Source of the DNA: Drosophila persimilis
Taxonomy: Eukaryota > Arthropoda > Insecta > Diptera > Drosophilidae
DNA length: 64,000 bases
Assembly: GCF_003286085.1 (NCBI RefSeq)
Contig: NW_020825294.1
Location: forward strand, 9,362,001 to 9,426,000
Direction of reading: 5' to 3'
Shown: positions 1-12,525 of the stretch, one piece after another
Numbering within the stretch: the stretch's first letter is position 1
Layout of the letters: the number at the start of each line of letters is the position of its first letter
Position numbers and translations under genes: made by a program
Notes under the pieces: model-generated
What the model was told of the DNA's origin: nothing
What the model saw: only the letters and a program-made list of their open reading frames with translations
Databases searched by the model: none

Positions 1-149
1 GGCCTTTGTTATGGAAAGTTTCACTGCATTTCAGAGGGATTATAATCAAAAGGCGGAATAAAATTAACATACTTTAATTTAAACACTGTAAAATAGTATA
101 ATGTATTTACAGAGGGGTTTATATGTGTGAATATATTATAAATTTGGAT

Positions 150-611
150 CTAGGCCAGGCCAAAACCCACCAAGAAGCCGCCGAACATGGCCACGAACAG
201 CCGGCTACTCCCAGCCACTATTTCATAGACCTTTGTCAACTGTTCCATTCTCGCCTCCGAGGACTGAGGATTGGGGACGGTTGGCAGCACACGGACGGCA
301 CGTCCTTGGTTGGATTGGTTCCTTTGCGGCACGATCGTTTCCACGGAGCTTGTTTTTATCACTCCCGCCTGGATGGCCAGCTGAGCAACCAGGATCGATG
401 CTCCTGCCACAACGGCCACGGTCTGGCTGGCCTTGAGCAGCACATATCCCGTGACGAAACCCGTGCCAGCGCCTATGGCAATCTGGGTGTACGGTGACAG
501 CCTGCTGAAGCCTTCAAGAGCAGAATTCAGACAGTTACTGATGGGCATTCTATTGATTTTGATTTTGAATTTTGTTTACGAACCATCTTTTGTCAGAATA
601 CTGTTAGACAT
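150..611 (-). CDS. FUN14-domain (FUNDC1-like) protein, tandem copy 1
   Basis: FUN14-family proteins sit in the outer mitochondrial membrane, and FUNDC1 acts as a mitophagy receptor. Two readings are possible. Unspliced, the ORF runs from the ATG at 548 to the TAG at 152-150 (132 aa). Spliced, it starts at the ATG at 611, exon 1 ends at 584, and exon 2 begins at 511, which removes 72 nt (GT..AG) and gives 129 aa. I favour the spliced reading because only this one also opens copy 2. The glycine-rich membrane segment follows SPYTQIAIGAGTG and continues through a small-residue stretch (VAVVAGASILVAQLAIQAG). A second glycine-rich segment closes the protein (FVAMFGGFLVGFGLA), which is the typical FUN14 C-terminus. 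No YxxL LC3-interacting motif is visible at the N-terminus, unlike human FUNDC1. The gene lies 3,844 bp from its paralogue on the same strand. The family is likely; the exact orthologue is not established. Confidence 0.72.
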
Positions 612-3600
612 TTTCTCGGAATTTAATGCTTTTTGTTTTTTTTTTCGATTGGGTTAACTTATGACGAATAAAATATGAAATGGATTTCCCGTGAAGGGAA
701 ATTCAAAGCATTACCTTTTGATATTTGCCCGAAAGCGGTGTGTCCTGGTGGGAGTCTCTTCTATGCACTTTTCATACTCCTCTCTTCCTCTATGCACTTC
801 TCACACTCTCAGCTTCCGCTCAACTGTGAAAATGACCGCCAGACCGTGCCGACAGAACATCAAAGGCCCATGCCCATGCCCAGGCCTTGGCCCATGCAAG
901 AGTTAGCACTGTGTGTGTGTGTTTTTTTTGTCAAATTGCCAGACTTAAATATTTGACGAGGCTTAAATTAATGAAAAACCATTAAACGATTTTAAATTGT
1001 CTGAAAAAGTCATGTGAATTTTCCCGCCTAACAATTAACCAACAATATTTTTGGTGGCATTTTCAGAGGGATTGCTATTTGCTTTTGTTTTAATTAATTT
1101 TCGAATGCCTCAGGTAGACAAATATTCAATTATTGATGAACGAATTCCACAGTAAAATTGATTTCTAACGCATTTCGAAACTAGCCAGCTTCCAGAGTTA
1201 TTTTATGTGAAATATCAAAATAATAATTGCGAATGCATAATTGAAATATTGACTTTCTTGGAATTTGTTGCATAAATATTTTATTTGAATGGTTCCTAAT
1301 TAATCTGTACAATATGAAGGTTTTCAAAAGAATTTTCATGAAGGAAAGACTCGATTCAAAGGAGGTTTTCGGAGTGTTTCAAACACTCAAAAAGTGCACT
1401 TCTGCAGTTCTAGTTCCATTTGAACAGTTCAATTGGAAAAACTACGCTTGAATGCATTTCGATTTTTGGGGCTTTTTTCCACGGGCTTTTATTTAATTTA
1501 TCGTTCAATTATGCGGCCAGGCCACGCCCTAGCCTCTCCAAATAGCAAAGGACTTCAGAGTAGAGCTCTCTCTCTCGCTCTCTCCCTATCTCCCTCTCGT
1601 TTTCGAGGTGTTTTCCCCCGACGCTTATCGCAAACTGAAAATCAAATTAACAATGAGCACGCAAATTGCCACAAATGACTGCGGGAAATGCAGAGGTAAC
1701 GGGTAGCATGGGGCATTCAACTATTTTTCCTACCGATAATCTAGCCGGGCGAGTAATGCAGTGCTTTAAGTGCTTTTGTCCAGAACAATATCTCAACCTC
1801 AGACCCGGGCCCCATTGGAGATTCTTTGGCACAAAAGAAAAAACAAAGCAAAAAGGAAAACTAAAGTGTTTCAACATTTAAATTGACATTAATAGGAAAA
1901 GTAAAATGTGAAAACTGTCTGATACTCGTTCTGCTGGAAAACAAAGACCACACACCCACACATGAAATATAAATGAAACAGTAACTTGCAACTTGACCAT
2001 AAAACGTAGAGCTCAAGAACACCCCACATTCCCCCTCACAACCCCCTCAGACACACCCACACACACGACGAATCCTCGAAGTAACGTAACGTTTCAATGC
2101 GAAACGTGTTTGCCATGCGGTAAAATCTTTTGCCCGAGGAAATTTCCTTTACTTTACTTTCCCCACAATTCTTTTACCCGTTTTATTCTTTTTTTACTTT
2201 GATTTTTTATGGCTATAGTTTAATGTAGGTGTTTTTCTGTATACTTACAATACGTGAGTTCTGTGGAGGATTTCCATTTTGTATGCAAAAGTTGAAGAGT
2301 TTTTCAGATCAGCCCAAATGATGGGTTATTCTTGAAGGCATTACGATTATGTGGCCATGAAAAAAGGTGAAACTTCCCTGCTATCGACAAGTTATTGCAC
2401 ACAACTGTACTTTGCTATGAGGGATTTAATATTCATATTTTCAGTGGATGTAAGGCTTTAGATAGAGATTTTTAAAATATATTTAAAGGAATTCTGAATG
2501 TAGGAAGAAGTTATGCCAAAATGTAGGTATAAAAACTCTCTTAGAATAACTGCAAATTCTATATTCTATACTAAGCAAAATTGTACACATAGTAAATAAG
2601 TAAATAAAAAATATAAATTAGACATATTTAAAAATTAAAGATGATATAAAAAAATGTAAAAAATTATAAAAATTAAGAATTTAAAAATACCAAGCGATAA
2701 GAAATAATAAAAAGTGCCACAAAACTGTAGTTTTAAAAACTTAATAATATTAATATTAAGTTCTAATGAATAAATAAAAAATTTAAAAACTAAAATTAGA
2801 CTAAGACCTATTAAATCAAATAAAATAAAAAAAAGTAGAAAATAAAATATATTTATTAAAGGTTTGAAAAACTTAAATTAAAGCTTAAAAGAATAAAAAA
2901 TCCAAGCCAAACAACTTAATGAATAGGGATATATAAAACATAATAAATAAAACAAAAGAAGAGAACAAAATTTAAAAATACAAAAAAAGAATAGTTACTT
3001 GGAGACTCGGACAGAATTAAAATAGCCCTTAAAACTAGAAATTTTCCAAAAACTGTAGATTTCTTATAAATTTTCAGTCAAAAGATTTAATGCCTTTTTC
3101 GAAACCCAGAATAGTTTCAATCTTTGCTCAAAGCACAATACATCTTCGACCACAACATTATTCGTGAATAATTTATATTGCAACATCATTTCCAGAGCAA
3201 GCACAACTGTACTTTCCACAACTGCAAAATGCTTCCACTTCCTTTGGTGGAGTCAATTGTGCGTTAAGTTTTACATGATTGCATGCTGGCAAATTGAGTT
3301 TTAGGGTTTTCGTATGTACTTTTCCCTACAAAAATACACACAGCAAAGAAAGTCAACGTGTGCGTATGCGTAATACTTATTCAAACAATTCTAAACGCCA
3401 CCATCCCGACCCCTTTCGACCATATGTTTAATGTGCTGAGAGCGCAATGGAAACAGCACATGGAGAATCTGTGGAACCCGATGCTGGATGCCTGATGCCT
3501 GTTGACATGTTGTAAATTTGAAAACAGTCAGTGACCAGGGCCCCAGTGTCCGTCAGTGGATAAAGAGTTTAGCTCAGAGTTGGCTCAAAGCAAACGAGAT

Positions 3601-3993
3601 GCACTCCCATTTGCTGTTTTGCGAGAACGGACACGAGTACGAGTATTTGTTTGTGCGGACCAGTACAACAAATTAACTGCGGTGAGCCATAGGAGACAGG
3701 GCGAGAGTTGAAGAGGGAGAACCACGTTGTTAGTTGCAAGTGAGGAACGCAGCTTTGTGGCTGCCACAGGGCGCGCCACAGGGTGGTCCGTGTCGAGTTA
3801 AATGGTTTGTCTGTTTCGGAGCATTAATTTAGATGCAGATGGAAGCCATATAACTGACAGATATCTGAGAACCAAAACCAAAAGAATGCTTTAAAGAATA
3901 CTCCATAATATTTTCGAGGATTTTGCCTACATTTCCCTGGTTTATACTTCAATTTAAACAATTAAAAAAAAAAAATACAATATTAAATTATGC
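612..3993. other. Spacer between the two FUN14 copies
   Basis: I see no convincing gene here. The first few hundred bases (612-900) resemble the region upstream of copy 2 (4456-4660), so the duplication included promoter sequence. CT-rich simple sequence lies near 1565-1610. A strongly A-rich, AT-only block runs from about 2560 to 2995. GC content rises again around 3400-3800 without any coding signature. The ORFs in this span are short, overlap on both strands and show no domain. Confidence 0.6.
2560..2995. repeat. A-rich low-complexity block
   Basis: About 430 bp are almost pure A and T, with adenine clearly favoured on the plus strand (many AAATAAA, TTTAAAAA and AAAATTAAA words). I could find no clean repeat period and no terminal repeats. 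It may be a decayed A-rich tract. Confidence 0.6.
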
Positions 3994-4455
3994 TTAGGCC
4001 AGTCCAAACCCCACCAAGAAGCCCCCGAGCATGGCAACGCACAAGCGTTGACTTCCAGCCAAAAAATCACGGGCCTTTGTCAGCTGCTCTTTTATCGCCT
4101 CCCAAGAATGTGAAGAGGCAATGCTTGGCATCACATGGATATTATTTGGATTGAGTTGGTGCCCGTGCATCACGATCGTTTCGACTTCGAAATTCACCAA
4201 TCCAGATTCCATTGCCAGCTGCACAATCAGTATCGATGCTCCTGCTGCAATGGCCACGGACTTACTGGCCTTGAAGAAAACGTATCCGATGACCAGACCA
4301 GTTCCCGCACCAATCCCAATCTGGCAATATGGTGATTGCTTGCCAAAGCCATCAAAAGCTGGAATCAGATGGAATTACTTACTGATGGACATTCCATCGA
4401 TTTTGATTTAAAATTTCGTTTACGAACCTCCTTTTGACCCAAAATTGTGTGACAT
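3994..4455 (-). CDS. FUN14-domain (FUNDC1-like) protein, tandem copy 2
   Basis: This is a diverged tandem paralogue of the FUN14 gene at 150-611. The shared motifs are QSPY, QIGIGAGTG, FFKAS, AAGASILIVQLA, EQLTKA and the C-terminal GGFLVGFGLA. Reading from the ATG at 4392, which matches the unspliced start of copy 1, hits TAA at the sixth codon (4377-4375). No other ATG lies upstream in that frame before the conserved core. Splicing exon 1 (4455-4428) to exon 2 (4358-3994) removes 69 nt (GT..AG), skips the stop and gives an open 130-residue protein, matching 129 aa for copy 1. The donor (G|GTTCGT) is weak at positions +3 and +4. If this splice is not used, the copy is a pseudogene with one early stop and an otherwise open frame. 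Seen: the open frame and the homology. Inferred: the splicing. Confidence 0.55.
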
Positions 4456-5252
4456 TTTCTCGGATGCTGTTGCTTGTTGGCGTTTTTCTTCAACTGGCTG
4501 CCTGGTTTCGAATGGAATATGAATTGGATTTTGGAATAGGTTTGCCCTGAAAGAAAACTCAAGGCAATAGGTTCTCTCATATTTTCATGAAACGGCTCTG
4601 TTCTCTGAGATTTTCTGTGCCTGTCAGACTCCTCTGCTGAGGTCTTTTCTGTGCAATTTTTATAACCCTCCAGCCATGGCCTTTCCACTCCACTCAGGGC
4701 CCTAAAACTGCTTCAATTCCTTGACATAAGGTTCAAACCGACAGCAAAATTATGCTAACATGCGGAAACATGAGACCGTTCTCGTTAACCAAATAGTTGT
4801 GGAGACTCAGGAAAATTAATGATTTAACAGTGCAGAATTGTGTGGATGATGATGGATGATGCAATCCAGGGGATGGCCAGACCACAGCTGCAGCCGCATC
4901 GACAAAATTTGTAAGTGCTATAGAAATTTCCTTTTAATTAGTCATTGGATACGCCTCAGCACACCCACCTGTTTGCGGTGCCCTGGAAAATGGTTTCAAA
5001 TGAAAATGCTGATAAAATGGAGATAAGATGGAGACCAGGGTCTTCGGGTCTTGGGGTCTCCCTTTTATCGCTCCGAGGTACATGCCCTGTAAATTATGCA
5101 AAGCAGCAAACTTGGGCAACTATTTTGGACATGCAATGCCATCTACGGGAAAAACTTTTATACGAGGTGCGTGCTGGAAGACGCAAAAAAAGAAAAAAGG
5201 GAAAACATTTTCCTTTCGCTTCTAAATTAGTGGCACACGCACAGTGGAAGAA

Positions 5253-5271
5253 GGTACCATACAATGGTACC
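5253..5271. repeat. Perfect short inverted repeat
   Basis: GGTACCAT and ATGGTACC flank a 3 nt loop (ACA). The 8 bp arms match perfectly. At this size it could be chance. Confidence 0.6.
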
Positions 5272-8200
5272 CGTATGTCTCCTACATTTTGCATAAATGC
5301 ATGGCCGGTCTTTACTTTCTTTTAGGGAATTTTTATGCATTTCCTACGTGACTTTTGCTGCCAAAAGCAAATTGTTTTTCTGTTTTTCCTGTTTAATAAA
5401 TGAATTGCGATGAAATGCTGTCTCTAAGGGGAGTTAAAATTTTCCTATAGCCCTGGCTCAATGAGACTCGACATGAGATCCATCTCTGTGGCATCTACTG
5501 TTGCTGCTGCTGCTGGTGCGGTTTCCAATTTCGAAGTTAATTTCTCATTTGATGATTTGCCGTCCTGCTGTGGCCTGCAGTTGGCATGACGATGACGCCA
5601 CTTAATTAGCAAGAAATTCAGCAGCAAAATTTGAAACAATTTTCCTGGACGAAACGAGAAGAAATTGATTTCATTGGCATTCAATTTTTGCGTTTTTGGT
5701 TTCATTTTCTGTTGATTAATGTCCTGCCTTGGAGCCGAATGGTCCACTGAATGCATTAGAATGCAGCCCAGTACCGAAATGGATTCTATTAACACCCCAC
5801 TAACATAGCCCCAGGGACACGCCTCCTGCACCCGTTTCTGCCTACATGGGGCTTTCTTTTTGGTGCTGCTGCTGCACGAATGTGTTTTGCCTTGATGTGG
5901 CTGCCTCCATGAGTGTCGCCTGTCTTCAGTGTAACACATGTCGCCACTTAATGCGTTGAGTGCATACAGAATGAGGCAAAATGCCAGAGCTCAGAGACGG
6001 GTTTTCGTTGGAGGGTTAGGGGGGCATAACTGGTCGGGGCTTGGGGGTGGGGCGCCTGTAGTATCGTGATATGTGGCGCCAGCTGACGCCCCCGCTGGCT
6101 GAATGCAACATGAAGCCCGCCTAAGTTGTCATGTCGCCTTTTGCTTCCAGCAGCTGACATCGGGCTCTGGCTGATACCAAGATGAAAAACACTTTTCCAA
6201 CCTAGTATCCATTTCCAAATTGATGGGATTTTAATCTGGTCTCCTTTAAGGAGGGAAATTTAAGAAAACTTTCGGCACTTTTCAGCACTCGTTTTTAATG
6301 TAATTAACCTTTGACTTCTGTTACTACTTCATTGCTCTGTTGGTTGTTTGTTTTTTCCGTGATTTTACAGGCTTCAACATCATAATTAAGCAGCAAATTG
6401 ATTAATTGTCTGTTGGCTGACATTTTTTGGTCGGCACTGAAAGTCCACAGAAGTCCGGGCCGCCGGCAGGCGTCAATTAATTCGAAAAAAAGTGGCGAAT
6501 CCTCTGCGGTAATTGCTGTCCATTGCAATCAATGAACTTGATTGTGCGCCACGCCTTTCCCCCTCTTACGTTTTATACGGATTTTCAGGCTCTTGAATTC
6601 TTGGGATCAGCAGCATATCGTGAGCGGCTGAGTCGCCAGGATTAATGCTGTGAAAGGGGTTCTTTGCTGAGTTAAGATCGGTATGGGATTCTAAAAGAAA
6701 ACTACATTTTGCAGAAGATTTCTTTCCATTTCCATCGTCTTTAAACTGACGATCAATGACATGCGTCATGGATTTGCAATACCAAATTATATTTTTTAAA
6801 TCAAGGAAAAAATGTATATGGAAAACTTCCTAACTTCCTAATTTTGAGAATTTTGTTTATTTATTTATTTAAAATGAAAGTGTAAATATGAAAAATTCTT
6901 TTAAAGGAGCTGCATTAATTATTATTTGTATGATTTAATTTTAAGATTTAATACAATTCAATTTTTTTTTTTAAATTTAAATCTATGAAAAATTATTTTT
7001 AGTTGGGCTCATATTTAATCTAAATAAAAAACACGCTAGAATAAAAATATTATAGTGCACTTGCAGAAAATTTATTAAATTGAAATATAAAAATATTTTA
7101 TTTTAATATTAAATATATTTACTTTATTTTTGAAATATATTTAGATTAAATATTATCATAATAATGTGAAAATATAGGTGAAAACACCATTTTAATATTT
7201 CCACTATTTTCATAAACACATATTTAAATTGAAGTGCACCTAGTCGGGGGTCAGGGTTTTTCTTCTTTATTATTTTTTAATTAAGATTAACATAGATTTA
7301 GATATACAATCTATACGCAAAAGCCATCCCCATACGATTTCTGCAATGTTCAGATCAAAAGAGTAAAAAGGCACAACAATTGGGGCAACATTTTGATCTT
7401 TAATTCACTTCCTTATCACTCGGTAAATATTGGATTGAAATTGGTGAAATGACTAACAGAATGACTGTGCAAATATTTAATTAAAAAATACAAAATCAGC
7501 AACCACTATAACGTATACGATCCTATTCCATATATGCAAATACTATTTAAACTGTGGGAGCAGTAGTTTTCTTTAATAAACCATGTATATATCCATCTGC
7601 TATTCTAGAGCCTCATGCATCATCATCAGCAGTCATTGTCCTCTCAAACGAGTATCTGTCCGTCAGGCAGGCTGTCTGTCAGTCAGTCAGTTGGCTCGCA
7701 ATGCCATCGCAAATTCAATTAATCGTAATACAAGGGCAAAGGGGCAGTCCCTTGAGGCAAGTCTCATTTGGCAGGGCACACACAGCAACACGCATTAAAA
7801 ACCGGGTAAGCCCCAAAAATCTCGTTTTATAATTTTGACTGAGTTGCAATTTCGAAATGCCAGGACAAACGGTGGCCCGGGGATGACAGGGGAGGGCCAG
7901 TCAGGAAATTAGAAACGCATGCCACTTGGTGACCAGGACACAAAAAACCCCTCCCCCTGCAGCGAGGGCGGGGAGAGACGAGTACAATGCAATCCAAAAC
8001 TCAAACGTGAGGGCGGGCAACAGTTGCATTTCCTGAGTGGGCGGCGGGCAAATGGGTCCAGCCATGGGAACGCCGTGTGTCGGTGTCGGTGTGTGGGCGA
8101 TTGCCATTTCCGCTTATAAATTGCACGGCCGCCAGGGCTACTTTTGTACAACAATCTTGGCCTTTAGTTTAGCAGCTTTCTTCTTGTATATCCATTGGGA

Positions 8201-9094
8201 TACCCGCACTGAACAGATCCTTTAAACATCAAAGAGTTGAAGGCGCAGAAACATGAAATTCAATTACGATTCACAGTTTCAGCACCCACCCTCCCCATAG
8301 ATTTGTTTATGGGGAAAACCCCAGCGAAAGGCGACAACACTTTCGACAGGGCCCCCAGACAGGACGCCCCTAAAAGCTGCTGTTTCTGCCGCTGCAACTG
8401 ACACGAAAAGTCGAAGTCACAGTTGCTCTCGCCACATGCTGTCCCCCGGTTTCCAGACTGGGGGACTGCCAAGAAAAAAATATCCCAAAATATATCCCCC
8501 AAATATATATGTTTACGGCTAGAGTTCAAAGACTTTTGTTTGTCTTTTGATGGGGTGCAAATTGAAATTGAATTTGGCCAGGCTTAAACAAAATATTTTG
8601 TAGTCGCGGTGGCCCTCCCCCACTCCTCCCTCCATTACTCTTTTTCCGCCCCACGACACGACGCGACTCTCACATGGTCTCTCGTTTGTAAAAGGGCAAA
8701 CATTGGCAGGAAACGCGCCTGAAATATTTCTGCCACATAAATCATAACAATGGCCATATTGTAGATGTATTTTGCATACTCGTACGCGAGTACCAGGGCA
8801 GGGGCAAATGCAACGGAACGGCATGTTGCATGCATACACACCACAAACGAGTGCTACGAGTACTGGCAAACAAAAATCAAAATCAAAATCAAATGCAATA
8901 TAAATCTAACACAGAAAACGGTAGCCAGATGCTTCGGGACAGGGACAACTTTGGTATGAACTATGTCCCCAGGGGAATGACAGTGACCAGAGATTTTGGT
9001 GGGGGTCCTTTGTTAAGTTTCAGCTCTTTGAAGACATGTTGTGGTGTTTTAATAGTTGTAGAGCGAATAAAAGTGTTTTAAAAGCTTTAGAGGT

Positions 9095-9545
9095 ATGAGA
9101 GGGTTTTTAGCAGATCTAAGGAAATAACTAAAGGATTTCGATTAAAAGGGAAATACTGTAAAACGTTTATAAAAATAAATAAAGGCATATATATACAAAA
9201 ATTATTAATTTTATACTTCAATACTAATAGTTGAACAAAACTGTTTCATGGAATTTTCACTAATTATGAAAATATAATTAAAGGGAAATAATTTATATTT
9301 GGTACAAAACTGTGGTTCAAATGTACAGAAGAATAAAGTTAAATTCCTCTACATTTGTATGTGAAGTTTAAGAGTTTTTAGCAGATCGAAAAATGTAACT
9401 AACGGAATTTGAGTAGAAGAGAAATAATGCAATTATATTTTAGAAACAAATTAAGGAATTAGAAAGAAAGGAAATAGTTTAAAATAAGGTATTAGCTTTA
9501 TATTTCAATACATTTTAATTTTCATGGAACTTTTAGTAAATTTCA
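9095..9545. repeat. Decayed two-copy tandem duplication, period about 275 bp
   Basis: The motif TTTTTAGCAGATC occurs at about 9104 and again at about 9375. Further matches follow in the same order: a GGAAATAACTAA / GTAACTAACGGA block, ATACTTCAATAC near 9214 against ATATTTCAATAC near 9500, and TTCATGGAA at 9245 against 9521. Offsets range from 271 to about 288 bp, so indels have accumulated since the duplication. No coding potential or transposon ends were seen. Confidence 0.6.
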
Positions 9546-12071
9546 AAAAATGTTATCGATATATTTTTGTTTTATTTTTTTGGTATTTGGTATTTGGTAT
9601 TTCTAAAGTTTTCTATGAAATGTAATATTTATTTATGATATTTCCATTATTTGCAAAATGATTGAAATATGTTTTTGTGTTTATCGTTTAAATTCGATAG
9701 TTATAGATAAGAAAAAAATGTTTTTGAAAGGCTTTGTGACACCGACAACGATATTTGAATCAGTTATATGTTTCTAATTTCTAAATAAGCATTATTCATC
9801 ATTATTTACGCCTAGATATATTTAGGTCTTATAACCCTCTACCATTTTAGCCCCCAGAGTATCAAAAATTCGTGGCGCAAACAAAAGAAAACTTTACTTA
9901 CTTTAATTTCCCTTTCCGTGGCGTGGAAATATTTTTATTTTCCCTGCGTTTCCCCTACCCTGCGACCCCGACAGTTGCAATAAATTGTCAATTTTTTGAA
10001 ATGTTTGCCATGTGTAGGCAGGAGGTCGGGGGCAAGCTGGAGGCCAATTTTATGGCCATTTCGGAGCTGATTTAATGCGCTAAGCGAGCGAGGATTAGCC
10101 AGTGTCGTAAATCTGCCGTTAGATGGGGCGTTATGGTGTCACGACACAAGACACAGGACGCAGAACACAGGACTCTGGACGGACGCTGGCCGACACTCGA
10201 CGCGGCCTTTTTCATAATTAAGTGGCGTATTGTTCAGGCCAATGCGAGTGGACCCTTGGGCTCGCTCGCTCGTCGCCTTGCAGGATGCAACATCTCTTGT
10301 AGCATCATTAAGACACGTGGGTGTGTGGGTGTGGGATCATCATCTGCTGCTTAACAGACACTTGAACATCACACGGAAAGCTGAAAGTGCAATTTGCGTT
10401 GACAACATAAACAGCCAGAGGTGCAGAAGAGCCAAGAATAAGGCTGAGGCTGAGGCTGATGCTGAGGCCGAGGCAGGATGTTGCAACTCGAGTGGAAGGC
10501 AGCATCAAGGATGAGCCGCGGGTATAATGCACGACATGCCTTATGTAGAGCTTGAACGGGCGAGGGGGACGTGGTGCAGAGCCTGAAGGAATGAGATTGC
10601 TAAGCACGCTCTGTTACCCACTTTGCATGAGGGCCCACGGGGCACCAGAAGATTTTGCTTCGCCTCCGTCGTTTTTTGGGTGGATGACGATGAGGTGCAG
10701 CATTCAGCCCCATGGCTCAAGTGTTTTTCCTTTTTTTGCATACGCTTAGTCGCAAGGCTATCCTCCCAAATGGATCTCTTTCTTAGCAGACGCCAGAATC
10801 CCATTATAAATGTCAAAATGTTAAGCAGAAAATGCATGAAAGTCAAGTGGCGGTGGCTCTTCAGGACAATTAGAAGCGCCCAAAAGTCAGTCCATTGGGG
10901 TCCATTGTCCCTGACTCTGTAATATTTCATAGCGAAATGCAAAACAACAAACGGAAAAACGGAAGGAACCCGGAGGAAACACAGAGACAGGACAATGCAA
11001 AAACTACAACAAGTGGTTAACACAACACAGCAAAGGACAACGGACAAAGGACATGTGTAAAAGTACACTTTCCTGGCCAAAGCAGACTGTCAGAGAAAGT
11101 CGAGGAGTGTGCCCCTGCCCCAGGATACAGAACAATGGCAAAAACATAGGAAAAATGAAGCCAAAAAGCGGAGAGAAGGAAACATTAACAAATAAGTCGA
11201 GTCGGTCATCCGGACACGGTTTCCTCCGCAGCATCCTGTAGGGGTTAGTCCTTCCTGGGTGCCCAATAAACTGGGGATGGGGTTTTTAAGGAAATTTTTC
11301 TTAATTACCAAATCTTAACAAAGGTATATTTTAGGCTATAAATTAATATAATTTCGGCATTATTTTATTATCTGGCGGGCAGGAATTATTTTTTCTTTTC
11401 TTAAAATAATTGTTACCTCATTTTAAATGTCAATTATTCAGTGTTGCTTTGGAAAGCTATCGGCTGAATATGGTATAGAAACATGCGGTGAGAAAAAAAG
11501 GAATGGGAAATTGTCGTAAATAAAGAAATAAAGAAATACGCGGCAAACCAAAAACAATATTAATAAACCACGTGATCCATCTCAGACTCTGGCTTAAAAA
11601 AAATGTAAAAGAGTCTGGAGCCACTTTTAAAAACCATCCGCACAAAATCGTGTACCACAAAAAATTTGAAATAGTCGTTTAAATGCTATCCAGCTATCGC
11701 GTACCAAAACAAATGTCATCTTTATATTACTAATTGTACTGTCTTTGCCAGAGATTTGATTGGTATTTTCCATTTATCAGTAATGATTACTTTGTCATGA
11801 TTTTGGAAACATATAAGCTTTGTATTAAAATGTATTTTTTTTTCAGTTCAAGTGAGTCCATTTCACAATTTTTTCATTATTTAGATTTTTTGAAGTGACG
11901 ACTTTTAAGTCATATTTCTATAAAATTCCGCATGAAAAAATGTTGAGAATAGAACCCACCCGAACAATCGATGCATAAACTTCTGAAAAGGTTAATCGAT
12001 TAAAGGTTAAGGCATTACCTTCGCAATAATTCCCAATTTAAACAAATTTTATTTCATGCATTGTAAAAACA

Positions 12072-12077
12072 TTTATT
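12072..12077 (-). other. Candidate polyadenylation signal for Hsp60
   Basis: TTTATT on the plus strand is AATAAA on the minus strand, about 560 nt past the Hsp60 stop codon. A second AATAAA-like word lies at about 12045-12051. Either would give a 3' UTR of roughly 550-600 nt. Confidence 0.4.
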
Positions 12078-12525
12078 AAGAACACAATTTAATTGAACAA
12101 AATGTTTATGATAGTGTACGTATTGAAAATTAAAGTTGTGTATTAGTTGCGTAATATGTGAGCTAAAGTTGCATTGTACTTTCCAAACTAAACAGAGTCG
12201 ATCGTATTGGAAACCACCATTGTCACGGAGTGATTGCGCCGTAATATGTATGTGTATCCGAGCATTGGTTGTAGCTGTTTGGCACGCGTTTCGAACAGCC
12301 GGTTATTGGTGTAAGTATTGTTTTTTAGGGGGAGGAAATACAGTCTGCCTAACTAACGTTTAGTGTGCGTGTGTGTGTATGTATATTATCCATATATAAT
12401 ACCACGAAAGAACGACGAATAATGCAATATTGAAGTGTGCAATTTGTTTTGTGTATAACAGTGTAAATGTTTGCCGACTAAACCCGTTTAACAACTATTT
12501 TGTGTGGAATAGAGTAGATGTTCTT

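Larger units (their letters stand above)
4456..12071. other. Gene-poor interval between FUN14 copy 2 and Hsp60
   Basis: No gene is supported in these 7.6 kb. Moderately GC-rich stretches (4900-6200, 7550-8950, 9950-11250) contain many overlapping ORFs on both strands without domains or splice structure. AT-rich blocks lie at about 6780-7330 and 9100-9720; the second holds a decayed tandem duplication. GAGGCT-type hexamer repeats lie near 10440-10480, and GACACAGG-like words near 10140-10190. The span is probably intergenic and could hold distal regulatory DNA. Confidence 0.55.

Noticed and set aside
3994-4257. Starting FUN14 copy 2 at a GTG codon (4257)
   Set aside because: Initiation at GTG would be unusual in a fly nuclear gene and would lose the first membrane segment, which is still conserved upstream.
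4375-4400. A 24 nt GTAAGT..TTCCAG stretch that would remove the early stop in FUN14 copy 2
   Set aside because: It is far below the minimum size of a spliceable Drosophila intron. The 69 nt alternative shared with copy 1 is better.
5445-5939. 164-codon minus-strand ORF
   Set aside because: No domain, no splice partners, composition like its surroundings and overlapping alternatives on the other strand.
10541-11080. 179-codon minus-strand ORF with hydrophobic segments
   Set aside because: The overlapping plus-strand ORF is of similar quality; the hydrophobicity comes from T-rich complement of A-rich DNA. No recognisable family.
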